Position numbers and translations under genes: made by a program. From assembly GCA_948144175.1 (NCBI GenBank), contig CANXME010002066.1:372001-436000 (forward strand): 64,000 nucleotides of DNA. Reading direction: 5' to 3'. The notes beneath the pieces were generated by a model, which worked only from the letters and a program-made list of their open reading frames with translations, was not told where the DNA came from and searched no databases. Below, in pieces: positions 20,901 to 32,700 of this stretch. Numbering within the stretch: the stretch's first letter is position 1; the number at the start of each line of letters is the position of its first letter. Source of the stretch: Closterium sp. NIES-65. Lineage: Eukaryota > Streptophyta > Zygnematophyceae > Desmidiales > Closteriaceae.

Positions 20901-23900
20901 CTGTGAATGTGAACGGCACACAGCGTGTAGCGACTCACTATTGGGCAGCACACAGCTTGAGGAGGAGGTGTGGAACTCTCACAGCTTCAGCAAGGTCCCC
21001 CAGAGCATGCAGGCTGCTGGCGTGGGCATGAGCGAGCTCCATGTCTCCCCTGTCCAGCTGCAACCCCTCTCTTGCATAGCGTATGGCGGCCCTGCAAGGA
21101 GGGAGAGAGGGGTGAAGAGGCCGGGCTAGAGAAAGAAGAAAGGACAAGGCAGAGCAGAAATGTGGTCATCTAATAGAGCAGGGCTCAACATCGAGCCCAC
21201 AATCAAACATCGGGATGATGATTTTTAAGAGGTATTTATCCAAACGTTGATAAGAGAACTAAACTGGCAGAAAACCAATCCTGCACGGTGCAAATGCGAG
21301 ATGAGCGCACCTGTAGTCGCCCACCAATCGGCTGACAGCGACGAGCTCCTGATAGGTCGCCACTGCCCTGTGCCGTGCACGCAGCAATGCATGGATGTGA
21401 GTAGAGGGAGTGGTTAACTGTGACTCCTTGCACACGCGTGCATGGCCCCCAGTATGGGTGTTGACACGGGAATGAAAGGATGCTTGGGAGAATAGGGAGG
21501 GAGAATAGGGACGGATGGATGGATGCAGTGACATTATAGAAGGACATATGAAATGCCAGCACAGATGCGATGCAGGGAGTTTTGAAATGGAAGCAGGGAA
21601 TTTTAGAAATTGAGAGATTGAAATTTTAAGAAATTGAGAGTTGAGAAGGATGCATGCAGGGAATGATTCCAAGCTATGTCTGGACCCGCACTGTTGCCAT
21701 GCCACGGGCACCAAAAAGAACTCACCATGGCTGCAAACACATCCACGGCACTCACTTTCTGATCTGCAGCGCTCGCTGCAGCGCCTCTATGGCTTGATCC
21801 ACCTCGCCCACCTCCTTGTGCGCGCGCCCCTTGGAATGCCACAGGTCCGCATCCTGAGGGTGCCGCCTCACACCCTCTGCAAACACTGCCAGGGACTCCC
21901 GCCACCTCCCACTGCCCCCTATGGCTAGGGCCTAGGGTGAGGAAGTGGGAGGGGGGAAGGGAGTGAGGGGGTTGGGAGAGGAGAGGGATTGATCAAAAGG
22001 GAGGAGGAAGAGAGAGGAAAAAGGTGCTGGGAGGAACAGTTGAGGAACAAGCAATGCATGCTGTATGTATGGAAGGAAGGAGGAAGCCATAATGCTTATG
22101 AAATGAAAGCCTGTCTTTGGACAGGGGCAACGAGAAAACCAGCAGTCATATAAGAAAAGTGGAATAGCAAGGGACGGGTTATCACAAGGGAGAACGAGGT
22201 ATGAGGTGGAAAAATAACCACACAGTGATAAGGAACGAGAATCGGAAGGAGTCAGAAGACTGAATAAGTAGCATGAGGGAGACTTACAAGGCCTCGAAAG
22301 ACGAAAGACTGAGAGGGGTCAAGGTGAATGGCTTCCTGAAAGTCCTTCTCTGCTGCATGGTAGTCCTTCAGGTTAAAGGACAAGATGCCTGGCAGGGGGA
22401 TTGGGAGGAGACACGAGGGAAAGGAGGGATGAAGATGGAGAGAGAGCGAGGGTCTTGAAGTGTGTGATGTTTGAGAATTCTCAACAATCACTCACAAGGG
22501 ATGTGAGATGGTTGCAGTTGGAATGGAAGCATGTGCAGCTGAGAGGAACGCGGCAGTGAACACAACTAAACCAGCAACACTGACTCGCCCAGCACATATG
22601 TATGCTCACCTCGCCACCTGAGTGCTTCAGCATTGGAGGGGTCCAGGTCAATGACGCGAGAGTAGTCCGCTATGGCCTTCACGACATGGCATGTGGGTGT
22701 GGATCAAACACAGAAGGAAGAGGCACTAGATGCAATAAGGGATTGCTTCCAGGCAGCCCGCTGGCAGGCAGCATAATTCAAAGGCGGATGCATCATGACA
22801 GAATCTGGTGTGGTGTGATAGGGCAGGAGCACAATGTCAACATGTATAATGGAAGTATGGACCATCGCAGCTTGTGTTTGCGTGTCATGCACGGATGAAG
22901 GCGGCAAACCACATGGTTGCACATCTGGACTTTTGAGGCGCCTCAAAAGGCGGCAAACCACATGGTTGCACATCTGGACTTTTGAGGCGCCTCAAAAGGC
23001 GGCAAACCACATGGTTGCACATCTGGACTTTTGAGGCGCCTCAAAAGGCGGCAAACCACATGGTTGCACATCTGGACTTTTGAGGCGCCTCAAAAGGCGG
23101 CAAACCACATGGTTGCACATCTGGACTTTTGAGGCGCCTCAAAAGGCGGCAAACCACATGGTTGCACATCTGGACTTTTGAGGCGCCTCAAAAGGTGGCA
23201 AACCACATGGTTGCACATCTGGACTTTTGAGGCGCCTCAAAAGGCGGCAAACCACATGGTTGCACATCTGGACTTTTGAGGCGCCTCAAAAGGCGGCAAA
23301 CCACATGGTTGCACATCTGGACTTTTGAGGCGCCTCAAAAGGCGGCAAACCACATGGTTGCACATCTGGGCTGGTCTACCCGATGCCATGGCACCATGGT
23401 GTCACCATACATACATCATGATGCCTACCTCACGGTGTCACCATACATACATCATGATGTGATGTCTACCCCGACAGGCTTGTTCATTTTGAAATAAATG
23501 CCTGCTCGCGCCATGAAGCCAGCTGCGCTTGTGGGGTTTGCTGACAGAGCCTGCCAGCGGAGCATCGCATCGCACACGAGTTTGATGGGTTAACTTAATC
23601 ATGTGGCTGCTGGCAACAGAATAACTGGTCAATGGGACATAAGAAGGGATGAAGAGGAGGGGACAGAAGACATGTATTCCTTACAGCGGACAGGTCAGCG
23701 ACGGCCTTGTCAAACTGCCCCAATGCATCGTAACAGGAGCTTCGGCCAAGAAGCACCTGATCCTTCACAGAGGGAATGGAGGCCAGCTGTCGGGCAATGA
23801 TTGGAGGATTAACGGACAAACGGACTGGAATGAGCCATGCATGGGAAGCAGAGGCAGGTACGTGAAGGGAAAATTGCGGTTTCGTGATTGAACAGAAAGG

Positions 23901-25687
23901 TGGAATACGGACGAACCGTGGTAAATCAGAAGCAGAAGCGTTCATTGAGGCGACAAGACAAATCTGCAGGGTATAGGGTTGCATTCCTGACCTTGTTGTA
24001 GATAGCAATTGCCTCCATATATCCCCCTCGTTCTATCTGCATGGGACGGGAGCAGGCAGCAGCAAATCAAGAGGTGAAACGGAACAGGTACATGAGCCTG
24101 AACAATCAAGAGTTGAATCCAAATGGGACTTGAGCTCACACGCTGGCTACTTAACTGATGCTCATACGATGTGGTGTGGTGGATACTCATACAAACAATA
24201 CTAGGACGAAGCAATAAACAGCCTTTTTGCCCACCCTTTTTACCCATTCTTTTTGCCCATCCTTTTGCCCATCCGTTTTCCCATCCACTTCCCCCATGCC
24301 CATCCACTCCACCACCACCGCACTCACCTCATCGTTCGCCTGCTGCAACATCTCAAGCTGCTTGCTTGTCACCTGCGCTTCCTCCTCCTTCGTCTGCTTC
24401 CGTTCCGCTTCACCGTTGCTCACGTCTTCTACAGTCGCCCTTGTGCTGCTCCCCTCCAGACCTCCCCTTCCATGCTTATTCTCATGCACCCTTCTTTGCT
24501 CCCTCATCGCAGCATTAGAAGGTCCAGGACCATCGCCCAGCAGCAGCAAGCCACAGAGCTCAGTGCTCTCCAGCTGTCTCAACCGCCCCACGGAGCTTTC
24601 CTCACACCGCAGGCCCCGTGCTGCCTGGCTGTCACCTCCCTCTCTTCCTTCTCGGCCGACCAACATACTAGTGGGAGAGTCGGCGATCGCTGGTACCGGT
24701 GGCTGCTGCAGGCGATACAGTTTGGTTGCTGCGATGGATAGGGCGGTGGAATGAACAGCGGGGGAGGGAGGGAGGTATAGTGCCGGGGGGTTTCCAGGAT
24801 GATGGCGCATGGGTGAGCAAGCGATAACACGGGAGCAAAAAAATTGTAAAAATCAGACGCGAAATAAGTACGTTGGCTTCTGAGCTCAAGCCGAAAGTTG
24901 AGAAATAAGTGCATTGGCTCTGCAGCAGCTGCACCTTCGTTCAATATGTTGTTTTCATCACCTTTTCTGATGAATGGAGTAATGCAGGCGGGCCGACTGG
25001 GCAGAGGGTGATGATGTGGCACTGACGCTATCAGACGCGCCTCCCATTCGCAAAGACAGGGGCTCCTGGGTGGATGCATGACGTTGATGCATGACGATGA
25101 GGCATGACGATGAGGCATGACCATGATGCATGACCATGATGCATGACCATGATGCATGACCATGATGCATGACCATGATGCATGACCATGATGCATGACC
25201 ATGATGCATGACCATGATGCATGACCATGATGCATGACCATGATGCATGACCATGATGCATGACCATGATGCACGGCACTGAAGATTATGATGTGCGACG
25301 AGATTCCCGTACACATCAATGTGTCGATCGCAGTGCAAATGACGAAAGTGTCAGTGCGTCGATATCCAGTAATGTTCTGACACTCTGAAGTGCTGGTTGG
25401 CAGTCTCACCAGCTCAGCATTTCAAGAGACGAGAGGAGCCCTGCAGCGGCATCGGTCTGTTCCTCTGCATTGCACCTGCGCGCCGAGCTTGGAAGGACGA
25501 ACCCCGCTGTCTGGTCTGCCGTCTCCGCACCTCTCGTACTACCTCCACCCTTGTTCGCGCCGGCTAAATTAACTGTAACGGCATGGTTTGAGAACGGTGG
25601 AGCTGTGTAGTATCGACCATTGAAGACCGTGCATAGCGTCAAATTCAGCGAGAGGCACACAAACGTCGCACGAATGGCAGGAGCCAT
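15560..25687 (-). CDS. Gene B: complete TTC13/SRFR1-like TPR protein with signal peptide
   Basis: Exons (minus strand, 5' to 3'): 25410-25687, about 24328-24745, 23992-24036, 23685-23786, 23470-23550, 22610-22676, 22288-22388, 21756-21931, 21311-21367, 20983-21091, 20704-20784, 20455-20541, 19881-20081, 19700-19741, 19157-19470, 18951-19037, 18656-18749, 18283-18374, 17830-17868, 17421-17508, 17048-17148, 16016-16130, 15560-15736. From 24036 on all junctions hold phase (752 codons). The start ATG gives the leader ATFVCLSLNLTLC. TPR repeats occupy the first half; conserved blocks after it are GLAALDVMQ, GWRDVYEMITRWRQIAD, PLTRGSAMVG and VDWEALLVSRFEDF, all shared with SRFR1/TTC13. One intron (after 20704) appears to be GC-AG. 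Predicted about 980 aa. The exon 1-2 junction is unresolved. Function of the family's secretory form is unknown to me. Confidence 0.85.
16190..16271 (-). pseudogene. Partial copy of gene B exon 16016-16130 (second copy)
   Basis: Matches the first about 80 bp of the 115-nt exon including its acceptor, then diverges before the donor. The intact copy at 16016-16130 is exactly as long as the homologous SRFR1 exon (115 nt). Confidence 0.8.
16319..16335. repeat. P palindrome (TCGA centre) between two exon-derived repeats
   Basis: ttttagtcgactcaaa lies between two direct copies of about 88 bp (about 16227-16315 and 16341-16426), each containing the start of the same gene B exon. Confidence 0.85.
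16336..16388 (-). pseudogene. Partial copy of gene B exon 16016-16130 (third copy)
   Basis: First about 50 bp of the exon with acceptor, cut off next to the P palindrome at 16319-16335. Confidence 0.8.
16597..16948. repeat. Pentanucleotide microsatellite (agcac)n
   Basis: About 70 units with few interruptions in an intron of gene B (between exons 17048-17148 and 16016-16130). All frames through it are Cys/Ala/Val/Leu or Ser/Thr/Ala/Gln/His repeats and not coding. Confidence 0.97.
17383..17430. repeat. 25-bp duplication at the donor of gene B exon 17421-17508
   Basis: The donor region (CATGGCAG|GTCAGGCGTG on the minus strand) is present twice in tandem, 25 bp apart, offering two identical 5' splice sites. 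Confidence 0.75.
17872..17929. repeat. Hexamer repeat (catggg)n upstream of gene B exon 17830-17868
   Basis: About nine units directly before the acceptor of the 39-nt exon; on the minus strand it forms a pyrimidine-rich (cccatg)n tract. Confidence 0.9.
17968..18165. repeat. 83-bp direct duplication around a 32-bp insert starting CTTTTGAGGC
   Basis: Copies at 17968-18050 and 18083-18165 are equally long and nearly identical. The 32-bp insert (18051-18082) begins with one arm of the P palindrome but lacks the mirrored arm. Intron of gene B. Confidence 0.8.
18831..18867. repeat. P palindrome (GCGC centre) with exact 10-bp flanking duplication
   Basis: ttttgaggcgcctcaaa at 18841-18857; tgtgtgctag at 18831-18840 and again 18858-18867. 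Intron of gene B. The cleanest small X-P-X case. Confidence 0.9.
19579..19610 (-). pseudogene. Echo of gene B exon 19700-19741
   Basis: Encodes GLAALDEMQ, a near-copy of the exon's GLAALDVMQ, about 120 bp downstream in the following intron. No matching full exon boundaries. Confidence 0.7.
20310..20432. repeat. 17-bp minisatellite next to a gene B donor
   Basis: About seven units of gataaagggttgagggc just after the donor of exon 20455-20541 (minus strand). Confidence 0.9.
20676..20716. repeat. 14-bp triplicate of a GC splice donor in gene B
   Basis: On the minus strand CTACCAG|GCATG is repeated three times at 14-bp spacing at the end of exon 20704-20784. Gene A has the same at 410-451. Only the first junction keeps the frame into the next exon (FYQ|REVL). 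Confidence 0.8.
22469..22486. repeat. P-like palindrome with AATT centre
   Basis: TTGAGAATTCTCAA (22471-22484) inside a longer imperfect inverted repeat (gtgtgtgat ... atcactcac). No flanking direct duplication seen. Intron of gene B. Confidence 0.65.
22901..23369. repeat. 49-bp array: ten host segments separated by nine P palindromes
   Basis: Each unit is a 29-bp host segment (gcggcaaaccacatggttgc plus acatctgga) followed by CTTTTGAGGCGCCTCAAAAG (first 22930-22949, last 23322-23341). The array begins and ends with the host segment, not with P. Units are almost identical (one c/t change). Intron of gene B between exons 23470-23550 and 22610-22676. Confidence 0.97.
25116..25275. repeat. 13-bp minisatellite (catgaccatgatg), about 12 units
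   Basis: Homologous in place and unit length to the about 100-unit array in gene A (6775-8092), but with c instead of g at one site of nearly every unit. Confidence 0.95.
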
Positions 25688-26740
25688 TCTATGTTGACAT
25701 GTTGCAAGGAAATGTGATGGACGCGAACTTCGAATCGGCCGTCAAGACGTGGTGATTATTTAACTATGGAGTCATAACGTAGACCAATCATCATCAGAAG
25801 CCTCAACGTAGGTGCAATGGCTTAGGACGCGTCACCTGAACGCCGATCCTGCGATCGATCGTCAATATCGATCTTCAACCGCATTGAAACTACGCGCATC
25901 GTAGTGAAAACTTCTAGATGCAAATTAAACCACGTGAAAATTCGATCCTACGTAGGATCGATCCTGCGATCGGCGTTGAGGTGACGCGTCCTCACTGAGA
26001 GTCTTTCTGTGAACAGTAGCAACAATGGCTCTACTACATTTGAAGGATTTGCAACACTAGTTTCCAGTACGCGTTATTAGGCTAGCCTGGTGGGAGAAAG
26101 AACGTACACTGAAGTGATTTCCATGGTGTAGGAGGAGTTGCACTAGGCCCAATTTTCATGGTGTTCAGCATCCGACGTGGAACGACGCACTTGACGGAAG
26201 CCAACGGATTTCCCAGCAGGGGTCCATTCACTTGTCGCAAATCGACGTCGTGAATGTCGCGGATTGCAAGGTCGAGGGTGCGAACTTTGTACGTTCGCCA
26301 AATTTCTCAAGGTTTTGACGGACGTCAGGCAGATCAGCAGATGGACACCTTTGAGATCAGGCAACGGCTCTCCAGACTTCCATCTTTGTAGGCTCGGTCG
26401 CAACGAATGGGATTCACGGACGTCGATTGTCAGGCCTGCATGTTAGCAGGCTTCGCACCATAGATCTGTGAAGCTGGTCGAGTGAAAGCGACTTTCCGCC
26501 GTTGAGTGAGCTTGATGTATCAGTAGTTGTAGATCGGGTTTGGACTAGACTTAGGAAAGAATTCAATTCTGGTATCTCGGACCTACTAGCCACGATACGA
26601 CTTTTAGGCTTCACTTTGTGCGGTTGTGAGGGCTCTGGAGACTGGTGATCGACAAGGGTAGAGCACAGACTGATTTCGTTAAGCTTCCGTTTCTCTGTTT
26701 CATAGCTTAGTCAATTCCTGCCACACGTCTCGTCGCCGGT
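25688..26740. promoter_or_regulatory. Divergent intergenic region between gene B and SRFR1
   Basis: 1,053 bp separate the start codons of gene B (minus) and the SRFR1 gene (plus), so it should hold both promoters and 5' UTRs. Apart from the inverted-repeat element at 25824-25992 no gene or clear core promoter motif was seen. Confidence 0.55.
25824..25992. mobile_element. MITE-like element, 169 bp, 25-bp terminal inverted repeats
   Basis: The ends AGGACGCGTCACCT... and its reverse complement match at 24 of 25 positions. The interior holds further small palindromes (ctacgtag, gatcgatc). No target-site duplication is evident, so a non-mobile inverted repeat is possible. Confidence 0.55.
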
Positions 26741-29700
26741 ATGGCGCAGGAGGTGGTCGAGGCTTGCGCTCAGCAGCAGTGGTCGCGCGCCGTTAAGCTG
26801 CTGACTGCGCAAATAACGGAGGCGGAAGAGGCCAGCAGGAGTCCAGCCGAAGTCGCGATGTTCCTCTGGTGCGTTTCAAACCTCTATTCATCTCAATTAC
26901 CATCAATTTGGTTCTGTTTAGCGAGAATGTGGTTGAATTACAGTCTGTCAGAGATTTCTGCATTTTCAAGGGGTTATCTCAAATTACCACTTCACTCCAA
27001 CGATCATGAACGAATCTTTTCATATGACCCACCCCCCCTACGTTTTCAATCTGATTTGTGCAGCAATCGCGCGTGGTGCTATCTGCACTTGGATCTCAAC
27101 AAGCACGCGCTCAAGGACGCTATGAGGGCCACGCAGCTCGCTCCAAACCAGCCTCTCGCCTTCATGCGCCAAGGTGACCCGCACTTCCACCCCGCTCGCC
27201 GCTCCTCTGTTTCGAGGTCCCCTGTTCCCTGCCTTTCCGAGAAAAATGGCCGGCGTGCTGCCCCGTGACTGTCGCCTGCCTCATTGATCACTCATTGAAC
27301 GCTGTTGTGAAAACGGATCGTGTGTACTCGCTGAATTGACCGAGTCTCTCTTTGTTTTGACTGGCATATCTTATTCTTTCCTCGTTTCTCCCGTGTTGGC
27401 GATGCAGGTGCGGCGTGGCTGGCGTTGGGCAAGAACGACGAAGCCAAGGCCGCCTTCACCCAAGGCTACCAAGCCGCAACCACCACCGGCAGTAGCGCTG
27501 CCGCCACCACTCCCCTCCCCGCGTCCTCCTGCGTTGACCTTGAGTTCGCGCTGCGCCTGCACACGCTCTCCCTCGACCCCTCCTCCCCGCTATCCCCAAC
27601 GCCCAAGCTCGCTTCTCCCTCTCAGCAGACTCCCTCTGCAAACGCGTCTCCTGCGTCTCCTTCCTCTGCGTATCCCCCTCGCACACCGTCTCCCTCGTCC
27701 TCACATCGCGCTCCTGCTGCCACTTCTGCTGCCCAGAATGGGTGTGTGATTGTAGAGACGGGCTCTGGGGATGCATCATCACGTAGTGCAAAAGAGAAGG
27801 GGGCCAATGGGGAGGTTGCAACTGTGGAGGCGCGGGGAGATGCTTCACCTAAGGAGCAGAAGAAAGAGGGGAAGAAGAAGGGGGGTCGAGAAGGAGAGAG
27901 AAGGGAAGGGAGTGGCGGAGGCGAGGACAGAGGGAAAGGGAGCAGTGGCGGAGGGAAGGGGTTGGGAGGAGCACGCGGCAGCCTGGCATTGGATTTGTTG
28001 ATTTCCCTTGGGATCAACCAAGTAAGAAAAAAAGAAATTACATTGCGTTTTTTCGTTGACCTTTCCACATCCAGCCTCTTCTAAGCTGAACGCAGGAGCG
28101 CTGCATAGTAGAGCATATTGTGTGCGTTGTAAGTGCCTCGTCATTATCAGTTCACCTTACAGGTCGTTCCTGTTTCCCTTGGCAGGTCAATTCAGGCAAG
28201 CTTGACGATGCTGTCAAGACCTTCAATCAGGTACATCGCTATCAGCCTATCACAACACAACCAACCACGTTCCTTTGTCTGTCTCTTATTGGTTCGATCA
28301 ATGTTTCCTCTGGACAGTGGCTGCTGCTTCTCCTGAACTGAACCCACCTTCCTTCTGTATTGCGTGCAGGTTCTGGAGACAGACGGACGGGCGCTGGGTG
28401 CGCTGGTGGGGCGGGGCACAGCACGGGCTCTGCAGCGCAAGCTCAAAGAGGCCGTGGCTGATTTCACTGCTGTAAGTTTTACATGCTTGCTGTATAATTC
28501 GTCAGAAAACAGTGCGTTTGCATTCATTCCTCCAGCTAATGCATGTCTTTGCTGTCCTCTTGTTTTATCTCAGGCGATTGAGATTGAGCCGCGGGCAGCA
28601 GAGGCGTGGAAGCGGCGAGCGCAGGCGAGGGCTGCTCTGGGGCAGATGGACGAGGTGAGAAGTGAATAGGGCAGTTGAACTGAGTGATTTATAACGAGCT
28701 AATGCCCCTCTTTGTTCGCCTACTCCCTCCCCGCTTCCCCCTCGCCGTTCTCTGTGTGACGTACTGATATATGTGTGTGCTTCTTGCTAGGTGACTTTTG
28801 AGTCGACTCAAAAGTCAACTTGATATATGTATGTGGTCCTTGCTGCACGTTCAGGTGATTGAGGATTTCACTCGAGCGTTCACCATCGACCCCTCGTCCA
28901 CGGATGTGCTAGCTGAGAGGGGTGAGTGTCTTGCTGTGCTCTTGCTGTGCGGAAAGGATGGGGTGGTCCTTGGTGTGTGAATGAGATGAGGCTCTTTCAG
29001 GTGCAGCTTGCCTCCATTGCACGTGGAGCTGCCTTGAGTCCTGGCTGCTTGCCTCTTGGCAATTTTCATTTTTGTATGAGAGCATGTTATCGTCTCAAGT
29101 GTATTGAGGAGGTACACTGAAGCACTGAAAGTGCACCTTTTCAATGCCCACACTGCTGTGTTGCTGCTGTGGTATCTGTGTGTGCTGCTGCAATGTCTGC
29201 GTGCTGCTGTGCTGTCTGTGTGTGTGCGTGCAGGAGTGGTGTATGTGAAGCAGCGCAACTACCGTGCAGCCATTTCGGATCTAAAGACCTCTCTGGATTC
29301 CAATCCGAAAGATGCCAACGCGTATAACTTCCTGGTACTGCGTCTCTTCTCCCAGTAACCACCACTGACTGGTTGTACGGCCACCATGGCTGCCACGCGC
29401 TGACGACGCCCTGTGATGGGATCGGAGGGCTGTTAATCTCATCATGGCAGGCTGCATATCATCCGAGCTGCTTTCCTCCCACATTCTTCTTCGCCCTCCA
29501 CTTCGACGCTGAATGTCCGTCAGTCCTGCTTTCCCACCTCGGTTACCCGCTTGTGTAACGCGTTCCACCTCCTCATTCCTCTCCTATTCCTCGCGTGCCT
29601 CCATGCCACCCCTCCCCTTCTTTGTCATCTCTCCTGCAGGGCTTGGCGCTGACGGGCACAGGGGCGTGCATGGAGGGCGTTGCGGCGTACAAGAAGGCTG

Positions 29701-32700
29701 TGGCCCTGCGCGCAGATTTCAAGGATGCGTGGGTTAACATGGGGCAGGCTTATAAGGAGTACGGCGATGCAGAAAACGCAGCCAAGTGCTACCAGAAGGC
29801 ATTGGACGCGGACTCAAGGTGAGTGTTTTGCTTTCCAAGCGAAGGGATCGTGCAAATGTGGATATTGCCAGTATCTGCCCCCGCCTCTCCATTACCCCGC
29901 CTTGGTTATATCCCACGTGCTCCCCTCGTCTTACAGCGTCTCCTGTCCAACCCCCCCTCCATTCTTCCCCTCGCCCCTCGCGGCACTGCAGCTTTGCCAC
30001 GGTGTACCGCTACTGGGCGCTGCTCAAGCACGGCGTGGGCGACCACAGGTGAGCGCCACACATATTGCTGTGACTTACAAGAATTTTCAAAGGTCACGTT
30101 GCCCCTCTCGGCACTGCAGCTTTGCGACGGTGTACCGCTACTGGGCGCTGCTCAAGCATGGCGTGGGCGACCACAGGTGAGTCAGCAACCACATGCCTTC
30201 GCATCCCCTTTCCCCGCTTCCCTCCCCTCGTTTTCCCACTTCCCCACCTTCCCCCCTTTCCCTCCCTCCCCCCTTTCCCCTCCGCGCCCCCCTTCCCCCC
30301 ACCCCTATGCATGTATGAATAAGTGCTACAGTTATGCAGAGCAACAAATCTTACCCACCTCTTCCTTCGCTCACTCTCTCGCCACTCACTTCTCGCATCC
30401 CACCTCTTCACCCTACCTGACACATACATCCACCTCCCTTTCGTGCGTCTTGTGCTACTGCTTCCCCAACCCCTTCCCTCCCCCCACTGCTGCACCCCCT
30501 CCCCTCCATCCGTGGCACCAGGGGCGCGTCACAGATGGCGCATAAAGGGCTGAGGCTGGAGAGGAGCAACATCGAGCTTTGAGGCGCCTAAAAAATCATC
30601 CATTTCCCTTCCGTGCGTCTCGTGCTGCTGTTTCCCCGCGCCCCCCCCCGCGCTCTGTGGCACCACACCAGAGGCGCGTCCCAGATGGCGCAAAAGGGGC
30701 TGAGGTTGGAGAGGAGCAACATCGAGCTCATGTACTCGTATGCCTCCTCCGAGCATGCCGTGGGGGAATACGCCACTGCCGTGAGTGGGTCACTCGTGAG
30801 GGGAATGAGTTGGCCACTGCCGTGAGTGTGTCGTGTGGGGGGAGATACAAAGGGTGGTGATCGTGTCATGTGGTGTGGGGGAACACTCAAAGTGACGAGG
30901 AAATGCATCGCATGCTGGAGCATACATACGCCTTGTCTTGTGATACGGGCTTGCTGCCGCACGATGGCTTTTGAGACGACTCACGAGTCACCTTCCCCCT
31001 GCCCCTGTCCCTTTCCCCTTCCCTGATCCCCTCCCCCACCAGGTGCGCACGTATGATGAGATGCTGGGCGTGGAGACAGACTCGGAGTCGAAGCTGCTGC
31101 AGTTCCTCGGCTTCTACCAGCGCGAGATTGCTCTCTACACTCTCTCCAAGCACTCCCACCCGCTCGCCCACTTCAGCCTTGACAGAGACCTCGACCCCTT
31201 CTTCAAGGTCAGAGCACACTCACCCATAGGACTCCTTTGTATATGTGTTATGAGAGTTGGCATTGCACTTTACACGCTCTCCAAGCTCTTTCAGCCGCTC
31301 TCCCACTTCAGCCTCGACAGGGACCTTGAACCCTTCTTCAAGGTGAGAGCACAACCACCTATTGTACTCCTCCCTATCTGTGTTTTGGGACTTGGCAAAG
31401 ATTGCCCTTTACACGCTCTCCAAGCACTCGCAGCCGCTCGCCCACTTCAGCCTCGACAGGGACCTTGACCCCTTCTTCAAGGTCAGGCCACGCTTGCTCA
31501 TTGCGTGTCCATCTGTGCTGCAATCTTATTCTACATACCAGTTTTTGTGTTTTGCATCTGTTGCACAATATATGGACGAACATGGTCTGTGTTATCCTGT
31601 CCGTACAACCCTCCCTTCAACTGCCTCTTCTAATCCACAGGAAGCGTGGTGCAAGAAGCTTCCCCCCACGCTGCTCTTCCCAGGCTACACCACCCAGCCA
31701 GTCCCACCCTCCATCGCCGTGCGTCTGGGCAAGAAAGCCTCCTCTGCTGCAGGGGGCAGCAGCAGCGGCGGTGGCAGCAGCGGCAGTGGCGGCGGTGGTG
31801 GCGGTGGGGGCGGCAAGAGCGGTGGGAATCCCGAGGTGCAGAGGCTGCTGGAACTAGCTGATCGGATAGGCCGGCTCACGCAGTACTCGTGCCCTGGCTT
31901 CCATGCCAACGTCCGCCAGGTGAGACTCTAGTGCATGTACCTGTGACTCTCACACAGTGGGAATCCCGAGGTGCATAGGCTGCTGGAGTTGATCGGAGAG
32001 GCCGGCTCACGCAGTACTCATGCCCTGGCTTCCACGCCAACGTCCGCCGGGTGGGATTTAGAAGTGCCTCTTGAACTATTCGGTGAAATAAATCTGCCTC
32101 CACACAAAGATATCACACAGTGTTATCCTGTATATCCTGCGATGCCTGTCTGTTGGAAAAACCTTTACATAGACACGCACATCTGCTCCCCGCCATCCCG
32201 CCCACTCTCCTCTCCTCCCGTTCCTTTATGCCTGCCTCTTGGACCTTTGCGATGCCCCGTCCACCCTTGATGCATGTTGTTTCCTGCCAGCATCGCATGG
32301 CGGGCCTTGCTGCCATAGAAATCGCCCAGGCTGTAGCAGCCGCTTGGGAACAGCGCGAGGAGGAGGCTGCTGCTGCTACAGCTGCTGCCGCTGCTGCTAC
32401 AGCTGCTGGTAGCGCATCTCCTGCTTCCGCTGCAGCAGCAGCCGTTCTTGCTGAGCTGGAGGATGGAGGCACTGACATGTCGTCCTTCTCCAAGTCATCA
32501 TCTGCTGACGTGTCATTGTCTCCTGTGCCTTCCTCTGATGACGTGTCATCACTTCATTTGGACGATTCTCTGATGGATGATGGGGGTAGCAGCAGTGGAA
32601 GCGAGGCAGTGGCAAGCGGAAGCAGAAGTCAGGAGGAGAGGAGGAAGGGAGGGAAAAGTGGTGGGGGAAAAGGAGGGAAGAGCAAGGGCGGAAAGGGAGG

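Noticed and set aside
22901-23369. CRISPR-like array (20-bp palindromic repeat, 29-bp spacers)
   Set aside because: All 'spacers' are the same host sequence, there are no cas genes, and the array lies in an intron of a eukaryotic gene.
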